NCBI GenBank assembly: GCA_016930595.1
Contig: JAFGGJ010000008.1
Location: 1-64,000 of the forward strand
Direction: 5' to 3'
Origin: Planctomycetota bacterium
GTDB lineage: Bacteria > Planctomycetota > SZUA-567 > JAFGGJ01
Length of the DNA stretch: 64,000 bases
This document shows, piece by piece, positions 54,314-63,452 of the stretch. Under the pieces are notes generated by a model that saw only the letters and a list, made by a program, of their open reading frames with translations, was not told where the DNA came from and did no database searches. The position numbers and the translations under genes are program-made. Numbering within the stretch: the first letter of the stretch is position 1; the number at the start of each line of letters is the position of its first letter.

Positions 54314-56399
54314 CAGGACCGCGGCGCTGACAGTGTCCTGCACGCTGGTCCTTTGCGCTCTTGCCGCCGGCGAAACTTCCCCTTCCCTCGTCTGGCGCAT
54401 GGAAATCGAAGCCCCCGTCGCGCCGGGCGCCGAACTGGCCGCCCTCACCCTGTACCCTCAACTCCTCGAACATGTCCGCTACCTGGAAATCACCCCGGCC
54501 GGCAATCCGTCGTTCGCAGTGCCCTGGCGGCTCGAAGATGCAGCCGGCACAGTGCTTTCCGACTCCTATTCCATAGCGCACGAACCTCTCGCACCGGCCT
54601 CCGACCTCTTTCTTGTCTTTCCGCTCATGGACGGCGTCTATGACTACAATGTCTCCGCCCTTGATGCGGATACCCCCCCCAAACTCGCCATGCCCCCGCC
54701 GCCCGATATCCAGGTCCGGGACGGCGTGTCAGTGGAATACTACGAAGCGCCTTCCAATGAAGATTTCCGCGTCCGGAAAAACTGGCAGGCCAATGAACAG
54801 AACTTTCTCAAACTCGTGGAAAACACCCGTCCTTTCGCTTCGGCGCGCCTGCCCCATCCATGGACCCTGCTTCCCCCCGAGGGCAGACCCGATTACTTCG
54901 TCGCAAAACTGCTCGGCAGGATAATCCTCCCTGTAAGCGGCCGCTACTACTTCGGCGTGGATTCTGACGACGAGTCCCTGATTACCGTCAACCAGAACAA
55001 GACCGGCCTCTCGGCGGTAAAGCGCCAGATAGGCATGTTCGCGGCGGCTCCCGCCGGCGCCGCCACGGGCGAATTCGCTTTCGGAGCTGCGGATTTCGCC
55101 GCATGGTTCAGAGATGAAACCGGCGCTCAAGGGCTTGTCGTCTTCTGGCAGCCGCCCTTCGCCACGGGGCCGTCCATCCTCCCAACCTGGACCTTCAGGA
55201 AATATCCCGAAGCACGCGTCACGAAATATTCACCCGGCACCGGCACCCCGGGCCTCTATATCGGTTCCCTTGAAATAGGCGCCTTCAACACGCACACTTC
55301 ACCCGGTGAAGCCCGCAAAATCCCTCTCTTCATGATTTCACAGGTTGGCCCCCAGGGCCCTCCGCCGGCCGGCGCTTACACTGCAATGCTCGATGACCGC
55401 ACCGTCGCCGGGCAGACCGCCACTGCCGGCCTGCTCTTGATCGTGGACAATTCCACCGGAAGCACCGTCGCCGCACGGAAACTTGCATCGTGGCACGAAC
55501 TGGACCCCGACCGGTATCCCTGGGCGCCGCCCAACCTCAATGACCCGCTTATCGTCCGCATATCGACAGTCCTGTCCGCCGCCGCCGTCTACCCGGGCGA
55601 AGAAGTCTCTGTCTGCCGCTACCGCGAACTGCTGTCCAGGCCCCAGTTCGACCGCCGGCATCTTCCACTTACCTGCACTTCCAGATGTACCACGCTCCTG
55701 CAGAACGGCACTGTCACCCGCCTGAAACGTGGCAGTCTCTATGCAACCCTCGAGAACACCGATGTTTTCACCGCCTGGAACGATGTCGTGGAATTAACCG
55801 ATGAACTCGACGCCGCCGGATGCCTCGTCCACAGAACACGCCTGCTCATGCTGCCGCTCGAAGACCCCGCCTTTCCTCCCGTCCTGACAGTCAGTGAACG
55901 TCGCCTGCAGGACCCCGACGGCACGATCATAGTCCCTGTCCTGCGCCGTATCACACCCGCCGAACGCCGCCGCTGGTACCCGGTCAGGAAAGCCCGCCAG
56001 GCTGTCGCTTCCATAGACAGGCTCGACATCGCCTCAACCCTGCCGGCCGCTGAAACAGCATCGGAATGGCCGTACGACCCGCCGGATGGCCTGGAAAAGC
56101 TTCTGATTGCCGGCGAAGAAGGTTCCCCCATTACCCTCCTGGAACTCGCCTGCGCTCTCCTCAACAGGCGCTCCGATTCCGGGAACGCTTCGGCCGGGCT
56201 GCTCCTCTCGCTCGGCAGCGCCGATGAAACCTCCGGTCTCTCTGAATACGCTTACCGGCGGATACTGGCGCTGGCGCTTCACGCGGCCCGCCGGTGCGCT
56301 TACAGGCGGATACTCGTTACCGCCCGCGGCAGGTACGCCGCTGCCGTCAAGGAAGTCTCCGCCGAGTTCCAGGTGAGCTTCAGCACCCCCGCTGAATAG
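54303..56399 (+). CDS. Secreted protein with PA14-like region
   Basis: A 698-residue protein with a signal peptide (RTAALTVSCTLVLCALAAGE). Residues about 145-310 look PA14-like: VSVEYYEAP, then LPVSGRYYFGVDSDDESLIT, and FAAWFRDETGAQGLVVFW. PA14 domains bind sugars. The rest has no family I recognise. The GTG start overlaps the glycosyltransferase end, with GAGGAAA about 4 nt upstream, so the two are coupled and probably act on the same polymer. Confidence 0.6.
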   Translation: MRISRTAALTVSCTLVLCALAAGETSPSLVWRMEIEAPVAPGAELAALTLYPQLLEHVRYLEITPAGNPSFAVPWRLEDAAGTVLSDSYSIAHEPLAPASDLFLVFPLMDGVYDYNVSALDADTPPKLAMPPPPDIQVRDGVSVEYYEAPSNEDFRVRKNWQANEQNFLKLVENTRPFASARLPHPWTLLPPEGRPDYFVAKLLGRIILPVSGRYYFGVDSDDESLITVNQNKTGLSAVKRQIGMFAAAPAGAATGEFAFGAADFAAWFRDETGAQGLVVFWQPPFATGPSILPTWTFRKYPEARVTKYSPGTGTPGLYIGSLEIGAFNTHTSPGEARKIPLFMISQVGPQGPPPAGAYTAMLDDRTVAGQTATAGLLLIVDNSTGSTVAARKLASWHELDPDRYPWAPPNLNDPLIVRISTVLSAAAVYPGEEVSVCRYRELLSRPQFDRRHLPLTCTSRCTTLLQNGTVTRLKRGSLYATLENTDVFTAWNDVVELTDELDAAGCLVHRTRLLMLPLEDPAFPPVLTVSERRLQDPDGTIIVPVLRRITPAERRRWYPVRKARQAVASIDRLDIASTLPAAETASEWPYDPPDGLEKLLIAGEEGSPITLLELACALLNRRSDSGNASAGLLLSLGSADETSGLSEYAYRRILALALHAARRCAYRRILVTARGRYAAAVKEVSAEFQVSFSTPAE

Positions 56400-56449
56400 C
56401 GCAACCGCCCTCCCGGCACGAAACTGTGGGCTTATGGACACTCCCCTGC

Positions 56450-56455
56450 TATAAT
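56450..56455 (+). promoter_or_regulatory. Extended -10 box for the VWA gene
   Basis: TGCTATAAT fits the extended -10 form and lies 44 bp before the likely start, so this gene may have its own promoter inside the cluster. Confidence 0.5.
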
Positions 56456-56498
56456 GTGATGGCACTACGAAACCTTGTGGAATGAGGTAGGTATCCCG

Positions 56499-58721
56499 TT
56501 GCAGGTTTCCTTCGCACAGAACACCCCGTGGTGGGCGGCGGCGGGTCTTGCGGCCGCCTGCGTTGGACTCGTCGTCTGGTTTTACCGCAGGCACGCGTCC
56601 TCCATACCCGCCCGCTATCTCAAGGCGCTGCTGGCCCTTCGAATCGCAGCCATAATCCTCGTGCTCATGTTCTTCCTGCGTCCTACGCTCACCTATGTGC
56701 ACGCCGAAGGCGAAAAAGGTCCTCTTGTCGTCCTCGTGGACAAAAGCCGCAGCATGTCCGTAAAAGATGCTCCCGGCCTGCCTGAACGCCTCGAACGGGC
56801 CGCTTCGGCACTCTTGTCGGAAGGCGGCCTTGTTGAAGCCGCCGGCAAGCGTTTTGACCTCACCGTTGTCGCCTTCGACCGTTCGCACGATGTCCTCGGT
56901 GACCCTGGCGATCTTTCCGCCATGGAACCGTCCGGCGAAATGACCGATATCACGGCGGCCGTGTCCTTCGCCGCCGAACTCGTATCGGGCAGCGCACGCC
57001 CCAGGGCCGTCCTCGTAACCGATGGCAATCACAACGCCACCACCACCGCCCCTGTCGACTCCGTTCCGCCGGGCCTGGTTCTCGACTGCGTCGGCGTAGG
57101 TATCCCCCACGGCATCGGCCAGGCCCTCAAGGATATCGAAGTCGGCGATACCGTCCTGCCCGAACGCGTAGGCGTAGGCGTCAAGATACGCGTCGGCGTT
57201 CGGGTTGACGCCGGCGGCTACGCCGGCCGCCACAGCCGCGCTATTATCAAGGATGCCGTCTCCGGCCGGACCCTGGGCGAAGCCGGTTTTGTCCTCGACG
57301 GTATCGTCGGCGACCAGGAAATCCCCGTGGACGTCACCTTTGACTCCGTCGGCCGCAGAAACCTCGTTGCCGAAGTCCCCGTCGAAGAAGACGAAGCCGT
57401 TACGGGCAATAACCGCATTCCCTTCAGCGTACAGGTCACGGAAGAGTCCACCAGGGTCCTCTACATGGAAGGCCAGCTCGGCCCCGAAGGCAAGTTCCTC
57501 CGGCGCCTTATGCTCAAAGACCCGGACATCGAAAGCGTCTTCCTCGTCCGGGTCGGCAAGGACCGCTTTCTCTCCCAGGGTTCCGTCGGCGGCACCACGC
57601 TCTCCGCCGTCCCCACGGAAAAAGGCGTCATGTCCATGTTCGACGTCTTCCTGCTCAACAACATCCCTGAATCATCCCTTACGCCACGGCAGCAGCAGAT
57701 GATGGCGGACCTCGTCAGTAACGACGGCAAAGGCCTCCTGATGATAGCAGGCGAATCCTCCTATGCTTCCGGAGGCTGGGCATCCTCGCCACTGGCCCCG
57801 CTTCTGCCGGTTCACGTTGACAAAACCGCCGCTCCCGTCACGGGCAGTTTCCCGATGGCCCTTACCACTGCCGGGCTGGGCTCTCCGCTGGTCGAACCTC
57901 TCCGTGCATTTATCGAACACGGTAATATGCCCCCCATGGAACTGCTCCACGCCGCATCCGCACGCACCGGTTCCGAAATACTCCTCGCAGTCGCCGACGC
58001 TTCTGCCGAAGCCGCCGGATCCCCCGTCCTCGTCACTGCGGGGGCGGGCCGCGGCCGTTCTGCCGTGCTCCTCGCGCTGCCCACCTACAACTGGCGCACG
58101 CTGCCCGGCGACACCCACGGCCTCTTCTGGCGCGGGCTTCTCAGGTTCCTGGCCGGCAAGGATGTCCTCAAGGAAGGTGAAGCCGGCATCATCCTCGACG
58201 TCCCCAAGCCTGAATTCATGCTCGGTGAAACCGTCCCGGTGTCGGCCAGAATCCGCGACGCCGCCGGCGTCCTCTCCGACACCGCTTCCGTCTCGGCGGA
58301 ATGGACCAGGACCGATACCGGTGAAACGGGCTTCCTCACCATGGCTTCCGTCGGGACCGGGGAATACAGGGCGAACTTCACGCCTCCCGCCGTCGGCGAT
58401 TACAAGCTCGTTGCTTCCGCTTCCATCGAAAACGAACCCGTCCCGTCGGCCTCCGTGGACTTCCATGTCGGCCGCAAAGACCTGGAATTCGAACGCATCG
58501 GCCTCAACAGGGACATGCTCCATGCCCTGGCGGCCCGCACCGGCGGCATGTACGTCTCCGTGGACGCTCTAGACGACCTCGTCTCCGCTCTCGTCGAACA
58601 CTCTCAGATCAAGGAACGCAGAACCGTTTTCAACCCGGGCCATTCCCCGTTCGCCTATCTCCTGCTCATACTGCTCATCTCGCTCGAATGGTACACCCGC
58701 AGGCGCCTGGAACTCGCCTGA
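56499..58721 (+). CDS. VWA-domain membrane protein with glutamine-amidotransferase-like region
   Basis: A 740-residue membrane protein. Two N-terminal membrane helices (AAAGLAAACVGLVVWFY, LLALRIAAIILVLMFFL) precede a VWA domain with intact MIDAS DKSRS (VVLVDKSRSMSV). A long beta-rich region includes a class-I-amidotransferase-like fold (FDVFLLNNIPESSLTPRQQQ, LVSNDGKGLLMIAGESSYA). A last helix lies near the C-terminus. The layout parallels the BatA-like gene at 31075. The start is uncertain: TTG at 56499 leaves a normal leader from the -10 box; TTG at 56475 leaves only about 12 nt. Role unknown, probably envelope. Confidence 0.75.
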   Translation: MQVSFAQNTPWWAAAGLAAACVGLVVWFYRRHASSIPARYLKALLALRIAAIILVLMFFLRPTLTYVHAEGEKGPLVVLVDKSRSMSVKDAPGLPERLERAASALLSEGGLVEAAGKRFDLTVVAFDRSHDVLGDPGDLSAMEPSGEMTDITAAVSFAAELVSGSARPRAVLVTDGNHNATTTAPVDSVPPGLVLDCVGVGIPHGIGQALKDIEVGDTVLPERVGVGVKIRVGVRVDAGGYAGRHSRAIIKDAVSGRTLGEAGFVLDGIVGDQEIPVDVTFDSVGRRNLVAEVPVEEDEAVTGNNRIPFSVQVTEESTRVLYMEGQLGPEGKFLRRLMLKDPDIESVFLVRVGKDRFLSQGSVGGTTLSAVPTEKGVMSMFDVFLLNNIPESSLTPRQQQMMADLVSNDGKGLLMIAGESSYASGGWASSPLAPLLPVHVDKTAAPVTGSFPMALTTAGLGSPLVEPLRAFIEHGNMPPMELLHAASARTGSEILLAVADASAEAAGSPVLVTAGAGRGRSAVLLALPTYNWRTLPGDTHGLFWRGLLRFLAGKDVLKEGEAGIILDVPKPEFMLGETVPVSARIRDAAGVLSDTASVSAEWTRTDTGETGFLTMASVGTGEYRANFTPPAVGDYKLVASASIENEPVPSASVDFHVGRKDLEFERIGLNRDMLHALAARTGGMYVSVDALDDLVSALVEHSQIKERRTVFNPGHSPFAYLLLILLISLEWYTRRRLELA

Positions 58722-58886
58722 CCCTTCCCGTCACGCCGCTTTTCATTGCCCGTGCTCCACATTTCTCTCCGCACGGCAACCCTTATATCCCCCGCTTAAC
58801 GCGTTCATTCCGATAATACCCGTTTCTACGAAAGTCCCGCCTGAACGAACTTCCTCTCCTCCCGTGTCTCACGGCCGCCTGAACTG

Positions 58887-58892
58887 TATAAT
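58887..58892 (+). promoter_or_regulatory. -10 box before the 1367-residue gene
   Basis: TATAAT preceded by TG, 23 bp before the likely start. The 58722-58886 stretch holds no gene. Confidence 0.5.
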
Positions 58893-58914
58893 CCAATTCA
58901 GGGAGATGAGACGG

Positions 58915-61900
58915 TTGACCGGCAACCCGCTGCACTCTTTCGGCAGGATACTCCTGCTGGCTGCGTTCCTGGTCCCCTGCGCATCGGCTGGGGAGACGGC
59001 GCGTTCCATCATCTTTGAAACCGCCCCCGAACGCTTCCACGTCGCCTTCTCCCTGCGCGGCACCGGCCGGGTTATTCTCATCTCCGGCACGAGAACCATA
59101 TCTTTCTCCGACGGCTCCGCCGCTCCCGCCGATCTCCGCCTGCCGCTCCGCCAGGATAAGTCCTCCGTGGAATGCTACGGCAACCACGGCCGCATCGACG
59201 TCTTCGTAAACGACTCCTACTCCGGCACCGTTAATGTCCCGGACGCCGCCCATTTCCCTTTCGCCATTGAAGCCGCCGGTGCCGTCTCCGTTGAAAATGT
59301 CCGCTCCACCACGCTCCCTGACGTCTTTTTTCGCGATGATTTCATGCGCGCCGGCAGAGAACGCGACGCCTGGCAATCCTCCGGGACCGGCCTCAGCCTG
59401 GCAGGCGGACGTGTCCCGGCCAAATCGGCAAGCCCCTTCCGGATGGAAAGCACTTCCTCCTCTCCGGGCGAAATACGCACGGGCAACCATCTCTGGAGAG
59501 ACTATTCCGCAGCGGCGGCCTTCCTGCTCGCCGGCGACGGCGCTTGTGCCGCTCTCGGCATACACCTGCGCGGCGACAGGGGCCTCTGGGCTGAACTGAC
59601 CTCCGGGAATCGCTTCGTGGTCACCTCCGGCTTGCCTGCCGGCGGCCGCATCGTACTTGATACCGCGGCCCCTTTCCTCCCGGGCGAATGGCACGAAATC
59701 GCCCTCAGTCCTTCCGAAGCCGCTCTCGACGGAACCGTTTTCCCCCTCAGGGACGTCCCTCCCCTCCCGGGCGGCGAAACCGCCGTCAGGCTCGCAGGTA
59801 AAGGTTCCTGTGTCGACGACGTCAGGATCGAAAGCTCTCATCCCGGCCTCGTCGCCTTCCTCACGTCCTTCTGGTCCGAACCCGGCGACATACGGGAAGC
59901 CTTCCAGCGCGACGCCGAAATGACCGAATGGGCGCGCGGCCGTTTCACATGGACACTCCGTGACGGCCGGGAAGCCGTCTATCGCTTTCCGGTCTTCGGC
60001 CCGCGAGGCATCACGTTGGGCGCATGGCGCGGAGCATCCGCTCGCCTCTCCGCCATCCCGGCGGCCGGCGCCGAATTCACCGTTTCCCTCTCACCCGCCG
60101 GCGTAGATGTCACCGGCAGAATCCTCGAAAATCGCGCCTCCGCCTCCCTTTCCCGCAGCGATGAAGCAACCCTTATGGCGCGTTCCGACGGCCTCTACGT
60201 CAATGGCAGAAAAATCCTTCCTTCGCCCGACGGCTGGAAACCGCGCGGCATACCGGAAGCCTCCCTCGTCGAAGGTTCCTGGCCGAACCTCGTCCGCGTC
60301 CAGGCTGACTCAGCCAGGGATTTCGCCTTCAGCCGCGCCCCCGCCGGCTTCGTGCCGGTTTCGGGTTCATGGCGAGTCATGAGCAGGTGGCGCTGCGCCC
60401 CGGAATACACCTGGTATTCCGGCAACGGCGATCCGGCCCATATTGTTTACCGTTATCCTCTCCGGGGCACTTCGTCAATCGCTCTGGCCTTTGCACCGGG
60501 GATGCGCGCACGCGCCACCCCCTTCTACAACTGGCCCATGGGCTGCGTCGTGGCTCTCAGCCCCGACCCCCTTGACCCTTTTGCTGGCGTCGCCTACATC
60601 GCCCAGGGACTCACCGGCCCGGGCCTGCTTTATGTCAACGGGCACAAGAAAGGCGAAGACACGACTCTCTCCGACGGCACCGATCCCGTCGCCGCGGTTC
60701 AATCCAGGTTCTCCCGCATTCACCACCGCTGGGATATCATCCGGATGTCCCGCCGCGGCGATCATGTCGAAGTCAAGCTCGATGACGGCGGTCTTCTTGC
60801 AGCAAATGATGAAGTTATCCCGTCGTGCGCCTACCTTCATATCCTCTGCCCTTCGAAAAGCCTTGCAGTTATCAGCAGGCTTTACCTTTCCGCCGAAGAA
60901 ATCGGCGCCCCTGAACCGCAGAAATGGCGCCGGGCCATCCCGCCCGGCGGCACCGCCTCGCTCACCGTCAATGGCGCGCCCCTCCCCGTCGTCCCGGCTC
61001 CGGACGACGGCAAGTGGGCCTTTGCTTTCCGCAAGACCCCGGGCCCCGACGGCCTCAGCCAGTCCGGCAAGAGCGTTGTCGTTACCATGAACAGGCCCGC
61101 CGTGAGATGGGCCGCGGGCGTCCGCCTGCACGAACCGGTCCGCCTTACCGCCATGAAGTTCACCGTCAGGGGCGGCGAAGAAATGCGCCCCGCCCTTTAC
61201 CTCGACACCGATATCGGACCCGTTCGCATCGCGATCCGCCGTGCAGCCCCTATCGCCCCCTGCATAGACCTGGAACCCGCCCGCCCCCAGCGCGACGGCT
61301 CCGTCGATTACGACTTCTCCGCCGCATGGAAATGGCTTGGAGGCGCCCCGGTCGTGAGCGGCATCTACGTCGGCGAACTCGACCGCTCCCCCGAAGACGT
61401 CTACGGCATGCTCTCCCACGTGAGTGGCCGCAGCCTTGAACTCGGCCCGCTGCAACTGGCCTGCGCACCCGACATGCCGTCCGCTCTTGCTCCGCAGCCG
61501 CCGGATGAGTCCCTCCTCTTCCTGACTTCACCCATTGAAATCGTACGCGACGGCGACGTCCTCTGCACCGTCGATTCCCCGCTCCTCGAAAGACTCCGCC
61601 TCGGCGCCGCCCCGATCTCAGCCCTGGGGCCGGGGAGTTCCTTCGGCTACGCGGACGGCGCGGCCCTCGTCAGGCGCCAGTGGCAGAAAGACGTCCTCTA
61701 TGCCGTCAATCCCGTGACCGGTGGTCCCGCGGGGATATGGGTCCACGACGGAGCGCTCTCCACGCGCAGGATCCCCTTTCTTGCCCTCCGTGCCGGCGAC
61801 GAGACGCCTCCTGTTGCGTGGGATCTCATCGCGGGCACCGCCGGCGGCAAGCGCTGTCTTTCATGGAAGGACAACAAGAACCGCTTCCATACCGCGGGCA

Positions 61901-63015
61901 GGGCCGACCTGTTTGACAAGGGCCCCGGCCAATGGTGGCTTTTCGACCTCGACAGGCTATCCAACGACATGGAACCGCTCACCGGCCTCGTCCTTGCCGA
62001 CGGCCAGTTCTACAGCTCCTGCGAAAACTCCACGATCCGCATCGACGACGCAGCATGGGGCCTCCGCCTGGCCGCAGACGAAAGCATCCGCATCAAGGGT
62101 CTTCAGGGGCCGCTTCGATATGAACTCCTCGACCTCCAGGCCAACCTGCTCGAAGAAGGAACTTCTTCCTCCGGCCTCGTCAGGCCCAGGACCGTCAGGC
62201 CGGAAGGCTCCCCCTATATCCTCCGCCTCAGCCGCATGGGAGCGTCCCGTCTCGCCCCCATCAAGCTTGAAAAATCCATCGAAGGTCCCCACGTTCCCCT
62301 CAAGGACTGGCCCGCCGCAGGCACCGAACCCTCTGCCGTGCTCATCAGCGACGGCGTTGTTTCCACCTTCTTCCGCAAAGGCGACGCCCCCGTGCCCCTC
62401 CTCTCGAACAGGCGCGGCTCCTTCGCCACCGATAACCCTCCGGCCGGCTGGTCCGAACCCAACGCCAGGTCCCTCGACAGGCTCGCCGGCGGCCTCCTTG
62501 TCGAAATGCTCGACAAGCCCCACGAAGGCTTCTACCTCGTCTCCCAGGACAGCGGTCTTGCCGGTCGTGACAGGATCCTCAGGTTCGCCATCGCCATGCC
62601 CAAGGGCTCCTGGGCAAGGATCGTCCGCATGAACGACGACTACGTGCCCATCGCCCACGAAGGTCTCCCCGCAGGTCAGGGTGACTACGTCCAGGTGGAA
62701 AAGCTTCTCGATCAATCCACCGATTCCGTCTACGCCGAACCCGGTGACACCCCCTTCCTGCTCCGGGCCATGTCCGTCTCCGACCCCGCCGAACGGAATA
62801 TGCGGCTCGCTTTTTTCAATATCCCCGACGGCGCCGAATGCGGCTGGCGCTCCGACGGCCCGGGCGTCTCCTCACCGCAACAGTGGCTCCCTCCGCGCGT
62901 CACCGAAGCGCGATTCAGAATCGACGGCCCCCACGGCAACTATAAAATCATCCCGTGCCTGCGGCGTGAAAATTCCGTCACTACGCTCAGGCCGATCGAC
63001 GTAAGAGTACAATAG
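58915..63015 (+). CDS. Very large secreted protein of unknown function
   Basis: About 1366 residues with a signal peptide (GRILLLAAFLVPCASAGE). It is rich in beta-strands. Segments such as AALGIHLRGDRGLWAELTSG, LPGEWHEIALSPSEAALDGT and RIHHRWDIIRMSRRGDHVEV resemble concanavalin-like (DUF1080/LamG) folds, so it may have several carbohydrate-binding or hydrolase-like modules. No catalytic motif is certain. TTG at 58915 has AGGGAG 9 nt upstream; ATG at 58906 would leave only 0-1 nt of spacing. Cotranscription with the next gene (cupin) is likely. Confidence 0.6.
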   Translation: MTGNPLHSFGRILLLAAFLVPCASAGETARSIIFETAPERFHVAFSLRGTGRVILISGTRTISFSDGSAAPADLRLPLRQDKSSVECYGNHGRIDVFVNDSYSGTVNVPDAAHFPFAIEAAGAVSVENVRSTTLPDVFFRDDFMRAGRERDAWQSSGTGLSLAGGRVPAKSASPFRMESTSSSPGEIRTGNHLWRDYSAAAAFLLAGDGACAALGIHLRGDRGLWAELTSGNRFVVTSGLPAGGRIVLDTAAPFLPGEWHEIALSPSEAALDGTVFPLRDVPPLPGGETAVRLAGKGSCVDDVRIESSHPGLVAFLTSFWSEPGDIREAFQRDAEMTEWARGRFTWTLRDGREAVYRFPVFGPRGITLGAWRGASARLSAIPAAGAEFTVSLSPAGVDVTGRILENRASASLSRSDEATLMARSDGLYVNGRKILPSPDGWKPRGIPEASLVEGSWPNLVRVQADSARDFAFSRAPAGFVPVSGSWRVMSRWRCAPEYTWYSGNGDPAHIVYRYPLRGTSSIALAFAPGMRARATPFYNWPMGCVVALSPDPLDPFAGVAYIAQGLTGPGLLYVNGHKKGEDTTLSDGTDPVAAVQSRFSRIHHRWDIIRMSRRGDHVEVKLDDGGLLAANDEVIPSCAYLHILCPSKSLAVISRLYLSAEEIGAPEPQKWRRAIPPGGTASLTVNGAPLPVVPAPDDGKWAFAFRKTPGPDGLSQSGKSVVVTMNRPAVRWAAGVRLHEPVRLTAMKFTVRGGEEMRPALYLDTDIGPVRIAIRRAAPIAPCIDLEPARPQRDGSVDYDFSAAWKWLGGAPVVSGIYVGELDRSPEDVYGMLSHVSGRSLELGPLQLACAPDMPSALAPQPPDESLLFLTSPIEIVRDGDVLCTVDSPLLERLRLGAAPISALGPGSSFGYADGAALVRRQWQKDVLYAVNPVTGGPAGIWVHDGALSTRRIPFLALRAGDETPPVAWDLIAGTAGGKRCLSWKDNKNRFHTAGRADLFDKGPGQWWLFDLDRLSNDMEPLTGLVLADGQFYSSCENSTIRIDDAAWGLRLAADESIRIKGLQGPLRYELLDLQANLLEEGTSSSGLVRPRTVRPEGSPYILRLSRMGASRLAPIKLEKSIEGPHVPLKDWPAAGTEPSAVLISDGVVSTFFRKGDAPVPLLSNRRGSFATDNPPAGWSEPNARSLDRLAGGLLVEMLDKPHEGFYLVSQDSGLAGRDRILRFAIAMPKGSWARIVRMNDDYVPIAHEGLPAGQGDYVQVEKLLDQSTDSVYAEPGDTPFLLRAMSVSDPAERNMRLAFFNIPDGAECGWRSDGPGVSSPQQWLPPRVTEARFRIDGPHGNYKIIPCLRRENSVTTLRPIDVRVQ

Positions 63016-63055
63016 ACCGTGTATCGCCCGCACGCCGCTTTCCAGGGAGATTGCC

Positions 63056-63418
63056 ATGCACCCGGCACTGCTGAACGGTGAAAAATACCTTTACCGCAGG
63101 ATCGATACCGTAACGCCCGTCCCCTGCCCCTGCGGCTCCAGCACCAGGATTGTCACACGCTCCGATACCGCCGCCGCCAACCTCCACGTAACCGCCATCA
63201 GCGAAGACTCCAGGCTCCACTACCACGCCCGCTGCATGGAAATTTACCACGTCCTGGAAGGTTCCGGCGTCCTTGAAATCGCCGGCGACACCCTCGACAT
63301 GAAGCCCGGCGATACCGTCGTCATACCCCCGCTCACCAAACACCGGGCCTCGGGCCGCCTCAAAATCCTCATCGTGGGCGTCCCCGCCTTCGACCCCGCC
63401 GACGAATACTTCGACTGA
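63056..63418 (+). CDS. Small cupin-domain protein
   Basis: A 120-residue single-domain cupin. Motif 1 is LHYHARCMEIYHVLEGSG (HxH-x4-E), motif 2 is MKPGDTVVIPPLTKHRA; together they give a 2His/Glu plus His metal site. Related proteins are isomerases, dioxygenases or sugar-binding regulators. AGGGAG lies about 7 nt before the ATG. It follows the giant gene after 40 bp. Confidence 0.88.
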   Translation: MHPALLNGEKYLYRRIDTVTPVPCPCGSSTRIVTRSDTAAANLHVTAISEDSRLHYHARCMEIYHVLEGSGVLEIAGDTLDMKPGDTVVIPPLTKHRASGRLKILIVGVPAFDPADEYFD

Positions 63419-63452
63419 CCCGGCGCCCCGGCTTTCTCCAGCCCTTCTCCCG

